A stretch of DNA of 64,000 bases, taken from assembly GCA_900073065.1 (NCBI GenBank), contig FJOG01000011.1, forward strand, positions 884,882-948,881. The letters run 5' to 3'. Within the stretch, counting starts at the first letter, position 1; each line of letters begins with the position of its first letter. The translations under genes were made by a program, and so were the position numbers. Below, in pieces: positions 35,109 to 47,451 of the stretch. Source of the DNA: Phialocephala subalpina (lineage: Eukaryota > Ascomycota > Leotiomycetes > Helotiales > Mollisiaceae). Below the pieces are notes generated by a model, which saw only the letters and a list, made by a program, of their open reading frames with translations, was not told the DNA's origin and searched no databases.

Positions 35109-35612
35109 GTCTTTAGTTCAAGCTGGAATGATTTGGCTGGCTTAATGCTTGGATAGTAATCAGTCTATCAATCTTACTGGCCGAGGGAGATCTCGTTTTG
35201 ATGTTTAGTACAAGATGCTCCTGAAAGTTACCCAGTTCACTTGTAGCGGAATGGTTAAAGTCATTTGTAAAGAAGTATTTCGTTCGTGATTGCTCGAGAT
35301 TCTTATCGCCAGTAAAGACTGTCCTGCCACCCATAATGACCAAACTGGAAAGAAAAGAGATTTGAATAAAAGACATTGGCCAGGGTGCCTATTGATAGTA
35401 AGGTAAATAGGACAACAGGAAGAAAAGAAGAGACAAGCGAAGTTGTCGGTCAGCCACACAAAAGAACGAGCTCCACAACAAAGTAGCCCATCAGCCGTAA
35501 GGTAAACAACACGTGAAAATCAAACGGGAACCACCAACGAAAGCAGATTACCATCAACGGTGATGCTGAGAGACCAGTCCGAGTGTCCATAGGTGGATGT
35601 GCTGCAGCGTTA

Positions 35613-35846
35613 CTAGTTGTTGTTGGCCTCGCTGTAGTCGATTCCGTCCGACCATTCAGTGAGAGACAGCTTTTCCGTCAAATCGCTGGTATCCTTAAAG
35701 CAAAGGTTTTTTCTAAGGCGCACTATTATTTCCATTTTGGTGAACTGTACATGTAGCTCATTACTAATCTCCTTGTAATGCTCGTTGATGTTGTCCCAGA
35801 GTTAGTCCTGAGTAAACTTCCCTGAGGGCTGCTGGTGGCGGGCCAT
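35613..35846 (-). pseudogene. Short gene remnant with one in-frame stop
   Basis: From an ATG at 35846 the frame runs 77 codons to a TAG ending at 35613, interrupted once by TAA after MARHQQPSGKFTQD. The remainder is coherent protein-like sequence (LWDNINEHYKEISNEL, then DLTEKLSLTEWSDGIDYSE). The length is a clean multiple of three with no shift, which suggests a recently disabled small gene or the end piece of a larger one. I do not recognise the family. Confidence 0.45.
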
Positions 35847-35978
35847 TTTGTGAAGGCAGAAATTGGAAGTTAGAAAAGTGTATAAAATATTAAGTTTCTG
35901 TCTTATTTCTAAGAAGTCATCTATATCAAGAAAGGCTTCTTCAAAAAGTTTACTGTGAAAGGGTTCTGCTTACCTTCG

Positions 35979-36465
35979 CTTCTTCAGGGGCTCGCCAATC
36001 CACACTAGTGTCTGATTACGTTCATCCCGGCCAAACACCGAATTTCCTCTATTACCCCTAATCCATCTCAACGACGAAGTATATCCATTGTCTACTATTT
36101 ATTCAGATAAACCCAACTATCATCCGTCACCCTCTCACCACACCCTCCACCTCCATTCCAACCCGCCAAAACCTCCCACAGCACAGAGAGAAGTCAACGC
36201 CGTCATCGCTCCACCCCATCCCTTGACAGACAGAATTAAAATGTCCGAATCACTCTACGTCCGAGCCTACATCCTAAGGTTTTACAGATATTGGGGAGAT
36301 ACTGTGATCTCTACCTTTCTATGCCGCTTTTTAGACGTTCAGCTCTTACGAGGAGGATAAAGAGTACGGTTGGTAAAAGAGAGAGTTTGAGTTGTTTTAT
36401 ACGCCGGCGGGTTGGGAGAAGAGGGACAAGGAGGAGAGGTTGCCTTTGCTTGTTAATTTTCGTAA
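35979..36465 (+). pseudogene. Duplicated promoter and exon 1 of alpha/beta hydrolase
   Basis: This stretch matches 45921-46411 base by base with scattered differences: TGATTACGTTCATC, the shared CGACGAAGTATATCCATT, then the start region SLYVRAYILRF. It contains small insertions and deletions, so the frame breaks after about 17 codons (LRFYRYWGDTV against LRFLQTLGRYC), although later parts are recognisable in other frames (RRIKSTVG). Similarity ends at TTAATTTTCGTA, within five bases of the exon 1 splice donor of the intact gene. The hydrolase body (HGGG and GxSxG exons) is absent. It is a dead partial duplicate. Confidence 0.8.
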
Positions 36466-36775
36466 TTTTGTTTAAACTTCCTTAAAGCAGTTGCATCAAC
36501 CAAGTCCTCACGTCCAAGTTGAGAGAGAACCGTCGACGCACGTGACCTTGAATGTTCTTGCCTTTGTTTCTTCCTCCGCCTCTTCTGTCTTCCATATTAT
36601 TGTCAAGAAAAACAGTTAACATCCTAACCAGATGACGGAGGCTAGACAATCTTCACCCCACTCCACTGTCACCAACGCGTTCACTTTCACCTTTACACCC
36701 TTATTTATCTCTCTTACCACTCCTTACCCACTCTTCTCCCTCCTTCTCTCTTCCCCATACCTCCAGCGGCCAAAC

Positions 36776-38407
36776 CTAAGGCACACAATCAACGCCCAAA
36801 TCCCCCTTTATCCCGTCACAAACAATCACTGGCGGACTCCCCTTCCGACTCGTCAACTCAATACCATCCAACTTGATATTTTCACACACGGCGTTTGGAG
36901 AACAGACTAGTTTCGCGACTTTGAGGCCGTTGGCGCCGGAGCTGCTGCCGGTGAAATTTTGGAAGAGGATATCGGTCATGTCGACGCGGGAGGGGTAGGT
37001 GGAACATGTTGACTGAGGGGTGTTGTTAGCTTGAGTAGACGAAAGAGGGGGGAGTTGGGAATGTGAAAGGGGGGAAGGGATAGGCATACAGAGTTGACGT
37101 TGAAGTAGCAAGCGTCGAGAACAATTGGCCAATCGACGTTGAAGTTGTAGAAGTTTTTGTAGGTGATGTTTGAGATGTAGCCATATCCGACATTCGGCCC
37201 TGCCCATGCTTTAAGCCGTGCTCCATTCTGTTCATCAATCAGCCTACGCTCGTAACTCTCGCACGTGCGCTCAACTTAGGAGAAGATTTACCTGAGCATT
37301 CAACATCGTAACATTCTCAATGTGCGCATTGTAGATGTAGTCCTTCACGCCAGCATACTGTCCAATACTCCCCATACTAATCCCATGCGTCCCATTACAA
37401 TAAATATTCGTCACAAGAATATTACTCGTGTTCGGTTTCGGACTGAAGCAATCATCTCCGATGTTGACCCATGCGTCACGGACGGTCAGGCCGTCGACGT
37501 TGTAGCTGTCCCAGCCGTCGGTGTTCTTGGGTAGGTTTTCGTTAGTGGAGAGGTTTTCGATTATTACGTTATCGTAGACAACGTTCTTTGCTGGGAGGTT
37601 GTTATTCTGAGAGATTGGGAGGGAAGGAAGGGATACGAAGATGATGAGAGGGGGAGCCTCAGGGAGCAGGGGACACTAACAAGTGACGACGAAATTTGTC
37701 CAGCATGGTGAGCCGGTGAAGCGGATCCCTTCGATGCGGAGGTTTGTGGCGTTCTCTGCGTAAAACAGAATTGGGCGGAGGTATGTGTTGTTCGGGTCCT
37801 TGATACGTTCAGTTTACACGAGCCAAGGGGGGTTTTTGAGAACTTACGAGAATCTCTTGTCCTGCAAAACCATCATACCAAGCTTGTCCGTTGCCGTTGA
37901 GTGTACCGTTACCGAAGATCTTGATATCTTTCCCTCCCCACTTCCAGAATGTGATTGACTTCTGGAATGGGTGGTAGAAGTAGTTACTTTGCCAGTAGGT
38001 GATGTTGTCTGTGAACTGCTCAAGTAAGCCCATGTGCTCCTTAAGTCCAGATTGTATGAAAAAGGTACCAAGATCTCTCCCTCAAGGTTGACTTGGACAT
38101 CATCCAAGAAAGTCAAATCCAATTTCTTCCCAATAACAAACGTCTGTCCTTTCGGAAGCACCAAAGTGCCTCCATGATTCGCTCTCTTCAAGCCCTTGTA
38201 AAAGTCTTCCGAGACATCATCTGTATCTGACTTGGAGGGTCGAATGTAAATCTTCGGACGATGGTTCGTAGGTGGATGATGGTATGGGTAATAATCTCTG
38301 AACTCGTTGCAAGATTTTGGACCGTGGTAGGAGTTGGCACTTGCGATTGAAGTGCACAAGCTCACAGTCAAGGCAATCACTCGAGCGAGGGTGGAAGCGA
38401 AGAGCAT
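36776..38407 (-). CDS. GH28 exopolygalacturonase, secreted
   Basis: Six exons (38407-38069, 38015-37848, 37798-37688, 37606-37292, 37227-37090, 37012-36776) give 435 residues. A signal peptide is evident (MLFASTLARVIALTVSLCTS). The right-handed beta-helix carries the GH28 catalytic motifs: NTDGWDS, GDDCFSPK, GTHGIS and the ARLKAW substrate-binding segment. Many Asn-glycosylation sites are present. The pattern fits the exo-acting branch that releases galacturonic acid from pectin ends. The third intron uses a weak donor (GTCACT) chosen because it keeps FV|NNNLPAKNVVYDN in frame, whereas the better-looking GTTAGT nearby leads to a stop. The rest of the splicing is canonical. It acts outside the cell in plant wall degradation and would be expected to be induced by pectin. 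Confidence 0.92.
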
Positions 38408-40151
38408 GATGAGAGTTGAACACACGAGGCTGAAGAGAGCGAAACTTTTGCAGAGAAAGAACGACGAGGCTATAAGCTAGCGCCAAGGCTGAAAGAATGA
38501 TCTACAAGCTGGAGAGAGTTTTGTTCAAAGTCCACCAATAATTTTATCCAAAGGCTGAGCTGCCCTTGCAGAATGTATGTGGAGATGACTTCATCTGCAG
38601 ATACGATTGACTTGGACTTCAGGCTATGAGTGTTGTCGGATTCTCTAGATGGGTCTGGACAGTGTAGCCTTTCAATGCTTTGCTTTCTCAACCACGATGC
38701 CTTACACTCTTCTCATGAACATACAAGAGAACCGAGAGAACGTCCATTCTCTCCTCCGACCTCCAAATTTTCAAACGGGAACAGAAATCAACAAAAATCA
38801 GCAACCATCAACATCATCTATTCTTCTCCGCGCCCAGAGACAAGGCTGCATCTGCCAAGGTAACCATCAATCTGGCTAAAAAGAAGACGCCCAATGGTCA
38901 ACCAAACAAGCCCGGCACGATGCCGAGCCCAACTCTGATTGAAGCAAAAACTCTTTATACCCCGAGGAGCGTTCATGCCAAGTCGTGATTCGTAAGTGAA
39001 GACGAGAGGAGAAGGGGGAAAAGAAAATCCGAAATGTGGAGGGTTGCGGGGTAAAGTTCCGGGAGGGACCTTAACCTTGTTCGGCCAAATCTGAAATAAA
39101 TTGAAGCGTTCCCACGAGAAGAGAGATGAATACCCGGTTACGTACCAAGCATCCGAGCGCGACATTTTGCATCTTTATCAGATCAGGGAAAGAGGCCATT
39201 TTTACAGAATTGAGCTGGTCCCACCCACGTGACCATATCAAAATATGTGGCTACCAGGCCACAAACACTCTGACCTTGTTAGGAGGGACCTCTTCATGTA
39301 TATCTTCACAAAGCTGCAGATCGAGGTAAGAGATAACACTTGCTTCGCTTGAAGTTTTCGACGTATGCCATGTGAGCTCATAAAAATTTACTTGCTTGTT
39401 CACTGATTTAGGGGTATGTTCGCTCCTTGGCATCTTCGTCGCTCATCGAAAGTTCAAGACTGTAGATTTGTAGAGAACAGATTGAAGCAGGACGTGGACA
39501 AAAAATGAAGGATGAAGGTGTAGAAATCAGGAACAATCTTGGAGGGAAAATGTGGCGTTGTTTCAGCCTCAATTGAGGCTTGTGGCCCCCACTTTCTATT
39601 TCAGTCTTTTTGGCCCCCAATCCCCCTCACCTCCCTCGATTTTCTTCTGAACTCAGTCCTAATTCGCGCGCGGAGAGTGCAACAATGATCTGATGCGCAG
39701 GACACAGGTTACCCTTTGGATTAGCACGTCACATATGCGAACAAAATGTTCTCCTTTCGAGTTTCCTGTCCTGGTGGTCAATTCTCCACTGCGCAAGGTA
39801 CCGCAAGGAGGAGCCAGGACATCGTGAAGCAACAGCGATTGGAGCTCTCGCATACTGTAAACTCAGTCTGCAGATCAAGCCTGATTATGCCCAATTGCAA
39901 GAGGCCATGGTACAGAAGTCGCTCAGAGGATGAGGCATTGCGGAGGCAGAACGCCATTCCCATTTCGATGCCTGTCTATGCGACACGACCAATGAAAGCT
40001 GCAACAGAAATTATGAGGAGGTACTTGAACTTACAGTAAGCAACTTCAATCCCCACCCATCTCACAGCCTCGTCGACGAACTCACGAACTTCTCATCTGT
40101 ACTCAATCAACCGAGATACGGTATGGTGTCGTCTTCATCTACACTTCCCTG
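38408..40151. other. About 1.7 kb divergent intergenic region
   Basis: This lies between the start of the pectinase gene (minus) and the membrane protein gene (plus) and must hold both promoters. Frames such as 38818-39165 minus and 39746-40039 plus have no domain. The latter overlaps the probable 5' leader of the membrane protein gene and could be an upstream exon, but there is no evidence for it. Confidence 0.45.
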
Positions 40152-42145
40152 ATGATGTTGGGCTCTCCCCGATATGAGGCTGTTCCGAGGAAGCCTGTTC
40201 CGAGCAATGGTCAAATAAAGACTGAGCCGAATTTCTCAGACACTGTCCGCGAAGTCAACAACAATGACAAATCTTTCGCTCCACAGCGTTTAGATGCATC
40301 GTGGGGGACAAGGATATTGAGAGCGTTCTGGGATCTTATCTTTGCAGCGATAGCATTGCTCTTCACTATTTTCGGCTTCCTGGTGTACAGAAATGATGGA
40401 AAACCACCTGTGCCTGGATCTCAGGCGGCGGCGGTTGTGTCCGTAGCCAAATATGTATGTTTTCTCTCATCTATACCCTACCGGATACAAGTTGAACAGT
40501 CGGAAAACAGGGGCCCACCATGTTCTCCATCCTGTTCGCAGCCATTGCCGGCGGTGCAATGAAAGCCATTGCCACATGGAGAATTCAGAAAGGGTCAACG
40601 ATTGGATTCATCGAGCAATTGCTAGGTAGCAACACCATCTCCGGAGCCCTCATCACGCAAGTTCAGTTGCGAGCTTTCAATATCCTCGGCTTGATCCTTG
40701 TTGTCCTCTGGTGTCTATCGCCATTGGGCAGTCAGGCGTCACTTCGCGTGGTTTCCGTACGTCGAAGCTTCCCAAGTGATGTTACGAGCTTGAAGGCGCT
40801 GGACACTTTCGCAGGGTATGAGCTTGGATCTGCCGAAGGCGAGTCAGAAGCTCTCACGACCGTCAGAGCACCTTTCACAGCGGCAATGATGTCTGCCAGC
40901 CTGCTCAAGAATCGAAATCAAGACCTGTGGGGAAACATCCGGATTCCAGCTATCGAACGTCTGGTTGTTTTTGATGAAAGCACCACATGGTTAGATATCC
41001 CAGATCCCACCAGCGTAGAGTATCATTCCCTGGTGGGCGCCCCCCTCACTGGGTTGGAAAGCACCGGCACAGGAAGCACAACCTTCACATTGTCAGGATC
41101 CTACCTGAACGTTACTTGCGGCGTACTCGAACCCCAAGCTACATCCACCAACTTCACCGCCTCCAACGTCACAAAACCCGGTGGAAACACGGACTGCACA
41201 TGGGGCCTTGGATCAGCTAGTGGTGTACATCTTCAGATCGCCATGTCCGAACCCTGTGCGGAAGTCAACGTGACTGATTTGCGAATTAACAATGGGACTC
41301 GCGATGCGCGGAAATTGATATGGGAATCCTTCAATATCGATGGTACAGAAAACAACCAATACACCCGTGCGGAATGTGAACTCCATACTACGTATGTAGA
41401 TGTCAACATGACGTGCGTCGGCAGCACTTGTTCTCCAGCTTCGGTACGACGTTCTCCTCGACCGCCAAGGGACGGCAATTGGACCGTGTTCGACTTTGGT
41501 AATGGGTGGCTAGATCAGAGAGGATTCCTGTCTCTGTGGAGCGAATTCTTCCCAAATGTGGTGGTGTCGGCTGGTCTGGTGCCTATGATTTCGTACATTG
41601 TCGATCCATACAATGCCATCACCAGTCAGAACACTACCAACACTTATCTCGTTGGTAGGACAGTCTTCGAAATGGGCCTGGCTCAGATGCTCAATGCGCA
41701 GCTCGTGATAGGCATCAGTCCTTCCGATATAACAGGAGGCTTCAACCCTGCAAGAACTAACACAACATTGTTCGGCGATCGCATCATGGACATCTCGGCT
41801 ACCACACTGGTAGAACAAGACATTGTTCACTGCGATCGAAACTGGCTTGGGGTTTTGGTCTTTACGTCCTTGACGTTGTTTCTTGTCGCTGTGGCTGCGG
41901 CGATTCTGCGTCTCACAACGTTGGTGCCGGATATCCTTGGGACATTGTCACTTGGCATGTTAGATAACCAGTGTCGGAATCTTGCAGGCAATTCAACCTG
42001 GTCGGGAAATGAAAGAGCAGTAAAGATGAGGAAAGCAAAGGTCCGACTTGGAGATGTTCGTCCTGATAGCAAAGTGGGGCAGATTGCTTTAGCTTTCCCC
42101 TCAGAAAGTGCAGCAATGGTGCAAAGGAGAAGAATTTATAGATAG
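40152..42145 (+). CDS. Fungal membrane glycoprotein of unknown function
   Basis: Two exons (40152-40454 and 40511-42145) give about 645 residues. The N-terminal 50 residues are polar and cytosolic-like, followed by a membrane segment (LIFAAIALLFTIFGFLVY), a second hydrophobic stretch (FSILFAAIAGGAMKAIA), a third near ILGLILVVLWCL, then a large region rich in N-x-S/T sites and paired cysteines that should lie outside the cytosol. A last membrane helix (VLVFTSLTLFLVAVAAAILRL) precedes a short tail. I recall this architecture in many uncharacterised fungal proteins and have no function for it. It converges on the sedolisin gene 147 bp away. Confidence 0.8.
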
Positions 42146-42291
42146 ATGGAGAGAATGCCTGCGGAGAGTTTACCGACATTATACGGTGAGGTGCATATTA
42201 TGTGTAGAATAGGAATTACAATGATCCCACATTGTGGTCCATCGATGTTGAAGTCTCTTGAAGTGATCTTGAAGCGATCTTACAGTGATAA

Positions 42292-44453
42292 TTATGGCAG
42301 GCCCAAGAAGTACTCCAACATTCGAGGGTAATTGGGTGTCCCAAGTCCAGTGACCGGATCCCAACCCTTAGAACTTTGAAAACCTTGCGAGCCACAGTTG
42401 GGATCTATCGCATTGTCAATACCGCCATCTTCTAGGTGTCTGAAGGGAGAACTTACTCGATCCATTAGTAATATCATTCAGAACTGAAGGGTCTGGAACT
42501 TCATTAGTATTACATCTCAAATGCACTCGGCAGGAAGCACTCACTCTCATACAACGCGGGATTGATAAATCCAATAGGTCCCTTGCCAACAGCAGTTCGC
42601 TCCTCGTTTAGCAGCGTAATTACAGCGCCAAATATAGGCGACGCAAGCGAGGTACCAAAATAAGTACCGGCGGTGAGGTTTACGAACGTCAGCAAGAAGG
42701 CTCCATTGGCAGAAACATCTGGGTATCCACGACCAAGACGATTGTAGAGACCACCATTCTGGCCAATGTTTGTAGCATCAGCGTTGGCCTCGTAATATGG
42801 CAAGCTCTGGAATGGAAGGTCTTGTTTGAGGTAGTTCGCGACGTCCCCGGCCTGGTAAGATGGTGGTGTGAAGTAGTTGGAGAAACCTCCACCGGTGGCA
42901 AAGAAGTCGTAAGGCGGGCTGACGGGTCCAGCTCCCGTGGCGATGTTGAAGGCAGTTAGGTTGACTTGCATAGCTGACTCCGGGTCATTGACGGTATCAT
43001 TGGGGTAGAGTCTCGTGGCACCGACAACGGTGATGTAGGGGCAACCAGAGGGGTAATCAGGGTTGTAGATGGTGCCGTTCATGGTAGCAGTACTCAAACA
43101 GCCTTCTGCATCACCGTTGCTCCCTGGGAAACTCGCCACACCATAGTCACCACTTGCGACGAGGATGGAGTGGCCTTGGAGACCGAGCTTCATGATCTCG
43201 TTGCATTGACGTTCGACATAAGGCTTGGGAAGGTAGACCTCTGCCTCGCCGTATGAGATGGAGACGACACGAGTGAGCTCGTAAGTGCCGCATTCCAGCT
43301 GTCCTTTGTACCCGCCTGCCAGGGAGTCAGGATACTCGGCGTCAATGCCTGGACTGTCACCTGTGATTCCGAATGCTGTGTAGTCACAGTAGCTACCATC
43401 GACGCTGTCTAAGAAGGTGTTGAGAAAGCCGGCAGTACCAGTCTCGCCGGAAGAATTGGGCAAGTCATCAACTTGATAGACAGTGACTGATTGTGGGTAA
43501 ATGAGCGAGATAGAGAGGTCGAGATCAATGTCTGACTCTCCTCCATTGCGAGCATCACTAGGCGCGACGGGTGCCGTACCCCCGTCGACCGAGATGACCT
43601 TTGGTGCTGTGTCTGCGGGAACATTCTTGGCGAAGTTCTCGAAGAAGAGCGAGATGTCGCCCAGCGAGAAAGCATCGTAGGTCTCATACAAACCCATGAC
43701 ATTCTCGGGTTGGTCGAGGTGAGCTGTTGGGAGGTCGTACAGGGCCTTGATGCAAGTTGGGGTGATGTTGACACCGCAATTCTGAAGATCAGCTGGCAGT
43801 TTACCAGCTCCAGGGGGCATCTGCCAGCCTGGATAGTGAGGTGGGTTGACGTGTGTTGGGCGGTGGATTCCTCTTGATAGGCTCTCGACGCCACGTTTCT
43901 CGACTTGTTTCTTGAGGAGAGGTGCAGATAGCTTCACTCCTGGTTTGATGAAATCAACGTGGCTGGAAACGTGGATTGGGAGGTAGTATTCATCACAACC
44001 GATCCTGACATCTCCTTGGCTCATCTCATGCTCGTAATATTCGGTGCCAAAGATGCTCTCGGCGTGTTTGGCGGGCATGTCGACTGCGAGCCATCCTTTG
44101 TTCTCATATGAGATGATGTCGCTCTCTTCGAACAAACCAGTGCCGAGCAACCAGCTCTTGACGATCTCCACGGTCTCGTCGGCAGGAGCAAAAATTGAGT
44201 GGACTTCCTCCTTTGACAAATGTTTGCCGTAGTTCTTTGATGCAGGATGGGAGATATCCATCAGCCGCTCGTACCCTGTGTGCAGATTGCTCTGACGGAG
44301 ACCGATTCGAACAGGGACAATGGCATCGCCGTCGACGCGCTGTCTCCTATGTGGGAGAGAGACTGATCTCTTCTCGTGTAACACATGGCTAGTCGAGACG
44401 GAGAGGGCGCCTGCAAACAATGCAGTGCTGGCGAGAAGGCGATGCCACAACAT
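42292..44453 (-). CDS. Sedolisin (tripeptidyl-peptidase type), secreted
   Basis: Three exons (44453-42545, a 27-base exon 42483-42457, 42404-42292) give 682 residues. A signal peptide (MLWHRLLASTALFAGALS) and a pro-kumamolisin domain (MDISHPASKNYGKHLSKEE) are followed by the peptidase. Visible catalytic motifs are GGESDIDLDLS (Glu and Asp), the oxyanion aspartate in VASGDYGVA, and the nucleophile serine in FGTSLASPIFG. The C-terminal calcium site reads NDITNGS and KGWDPVTGLGTPNYP, which appears only after splicing the tiny exon. Secreted sedolisins work at acidic pH and release tripeptides from extracellular protein. No lesion is seen. It is related to, but clearly diverged from, the copy at 58-60 kb. 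Confidence 0.93.
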
Positions 44454-45920
44454 GTTGGAGAAGAGTGAATTGAATGAGAGGTGGAGAGATAAAGATCCAA
44501 AGAGGTAAAAAGACGAGATTTTATACTTGCCTGGTTATCCGGCGGATCCATTCATCCCACTGTATGCACAACTCGAGGGATGAACTCATCTCCCTTGCAG
44601 ATCCTCTCTTACTCGCTGAAGTTATCCACTCGTACAGGCGATATCATGCATGTTCTGGGTGGTGAGAGGCAGGAACGTGAGCGAGGGCTCATCTGATAGG
44701 TGACCATGCAGTATCCCGTGAAATGAGAGCGGGGAAAACATCGAGAAGCTGTTCCGATACCAGGGGAGCATTGAGGCTCCTTCCCGACTGGGTTAGCAAC
44801 TCAGTACCAGGGCCCGGAAGAGGATATCGCATGGGAGAAAAGCTTATCTTTCCCACCCCGTCCGTGCGCTGCAGGACACGTCTTCATCAATTGCTTCTAT
44901 CGAACGCACATTGATGGGGACATGATTGTCCGTAAGGATGACGCTGGTCTCGAAACCGAAAAGCTGGTGACATTGAGAGCCATAGGCTTGCAAAGGCTTC
45001 AGGGATCATTGCAAGTCCTTCAAGAAATTTCTCCATGTATTCGTGATGCTTCTCTGCAGCTGCAATGCTTTTCCGATGCTGGTGTCGACCTCGAGGACGA
45101 CGATACATTGTGCGATGTCGACTTCAGAGGAACAATTTCCTGGATTCGACCAGACGTGCAGTCTCCACTCTCTTCAACTTAGATGGTATGGCAAGGCGCT
45201 GAGCAGGAATCGAAGGAGTCCCAGCGCGCGAGAAGCGGATTCGAGTGTACTTTTGTGATCGAAAGAAGGTTCAAGCTAGCCATGCAAAACTTAGCGTATT
45301 ATATCACGTGATGGGGCATGGGCTGAACACATAATGGATTGCTATTATCACGATCTGTCTAGTTGCAGATCCAAATACCACGTCTTAGGGCATTTTTATC
45401 AATGTAATTCCCTCTCTGAGATGCTCTGTACCAGAGATCGAGACATACTGTGTCACGTGTCTGGCACGAAGGAACTCACAGGACGAAGGAGCCGTAGTAG
45501 GTACCTAACTTCTGTTTCTACAGCTTAAAGAGGTTGTAGAATTATTTTAAATAACATAGTTCTAATTTCACCAAAAACAAAAGAAAGCCATAAATGTTGG
45601 CCTGAAGTCGGTATGAGATTTCTAAACTTTGCCCTCCGAAAACTGTAGCAACTTGCTGTCTCTCTTTACACATTCTCGTCAACTTCGAGATTAACCCCAT
45701 ATAAAATCCGTCAAATTCATATCACCAATTCCAATTCAGAATACAGTTGAACCACCCTTGGCGACGTTGTTAGTTGCCACATTTGTGGCACCTAACTAGA
45801 TCTATTGATACGTACTATTCTAATCTTTTGATTCGTTGAAAAATCCCTGGCGATTGACACGAGCTCACAAAGTCGCCCCGGGGATCACTGTTGGTAGGAT
45901 TCTGAAGCTCAACATGTTCG
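44454..45920. other. About 1.5 kb without a supported gene
   Basis: It holds the sedolisin promoter on the left and short unsupported frames (44922-45182 plus, 44887-45108 minus, 45334-45528 plus). An AT-rich spot occurs near 45535-45590. From 45921 the sequence becomes the duplicated upstream region of the alpha/beta hydrolase. Confidence 0.4.
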
Positions 45921-46172
45921 CTTATTCAGGGGTTTAATTCGGGCTAGTGCCTGATTACGTGCATCACCGCCAACCGCCGAATTTCCTCCCTCACAACACC
46001 ATCTTAACGACGAAGTATATCCATTCTCTGCCGTTTATTTAGATAAGCCCAACACTCCTCCGTCGACCCTCTCACCCTATCCACCACGTCCCTCCAAACC
46101 ACCAAATCCTCCCTCAACATACAGAGAAGTCAATGCCGTCATCGATCATTTTCCACCCGTGATGAATCCAAG

Positions 46173-47386
46173 ATGTCTCGATCCCTCTACGTCCGAGCCT
46201 ATATCCTAAGGTTTTTACAAACGCTAGGAAGATATTGTGATCTGTATCTCTCTACGCCAATTCCTAAAGGTCCAGCTTTCACGAGGAGGATAAAGAGTAC
46301 TGTTGGGGAGAAAAAGGGAAAGTTTGAGTTGTTGTTTTATACGCCGCCTGGGTGGGAGAAGAGGGATAAGGATTCGAAGAACAGGTTGCCTTTACTTGTT
46401 AATTTTCGTAAGTCTCTTGTAATCCATCTGATTTCAAAAACCGCATCCCCTTACCTGTTTAGATGTGTCGGTTCTGGGCTGCGCACGTGATCTATACATA
46501 CTTTCCTCCTTCCTCTTTTGTTTCCTCTAGTCTTCTTTTCCTATCTCATCTCCTCATCACATCGAATAAAACTTGAAGCTGAATTCTCTCAGATGGCGGT
46601 GGATACACAATCGGCCACGCCGCCGATGACGCCCGCTTCATCGCCGCCATTCAGTCTCGAGTTCCCTGCCTCGCAGTCTCAGTAAATTACCGCCTCGCCC
46701 CCGAGCATCCCTTTCCCACCGGAATCTCAGACTGCACCTCCGCTCTTCTCTATCTTTGGTCCGCCCCTGTTGCCTTAGAACTAGGCATTGACCCTTCGCG
46801 CACCATCCTTTCCGGCTTCTCAGCCGGCGGACAATTCTGCTTCACAGCCTCATATATGCTATACCAAACCCTTCAAGAACGCAAGATCAGAGAGGATGGG
46901 AGAGGAAATATAGTAGGGTTGTGTACCTTCTACGCTCCTGCGGATTGGACGAAAAGCAGAGAGGACAGAGCGAAATCCAACCCCCTAACCCAACCACTAT
47001 CCAAGATCCCTGGGTTGTTTTTCGGAATGTTCGAACAAGCCTACTTCCTCTCCCCAACCAACCCTCACTACCAACAAACTCTCGACATGTCGTCCCCCCT
47101 CCTCTCACCCGGTCTCACTCCCGACCATCTCATCAACGAAGCACTGCCGAAAAATTTATGTATGATGACTTGTGAATGGGATAGTTTACTAGTTGAAGGA
47201 GAAACGTTTAAAGAGAGGTTGAGAGGGATGGGGAAACGGGTTGAGGGTTATGTAGTGAAGGGCGTGCCGCATGGATGGGATAAGTGGCCGTCTTGGTTCT
47301 GGCCGGTGGGTGGGAAGGAGAGCTTTAGAAGGAGGGATGAGGCATATAAGTTTGCAGGAGAGAGGTGTAAGGAATATTGGTCCTGA
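46173..47386 (+). CDS. Alpha/beta hydrolase (HSL/esterase type)
   Basis: Exons 46173-46407 and 46593-47386 give 342 residues. The oxyanion motif HGGGY is split by the 185-base intron (C|AT GGC GGT GGA), which confirms the splice. It is followed by VNYRLAPEHPFP and the nucleophile elbow SGFSAGG (G-x-S-x-G). The acid is probably in CEWDSLL and the catalytic histidine in GVPHGWDKW. This is the hormone-sensitive-lipase-like carboxylesterase/lactonase fold; the substrate is unknown. There is no signal peptide, so it is probably intracellular. Its 3' end meets that of the dehydrogenase gene with only 65 bp between. Its promoter and first exon exist as a broken duplicate 10 kb upstream. Confidence 0.9.
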
Positions 47387-47451
47387 TTCTATGTTGACGC
47401 AAATAGGTTTTCAAATGCTAGACTTTAGAGATTTTCAATCTATGATTGCAC

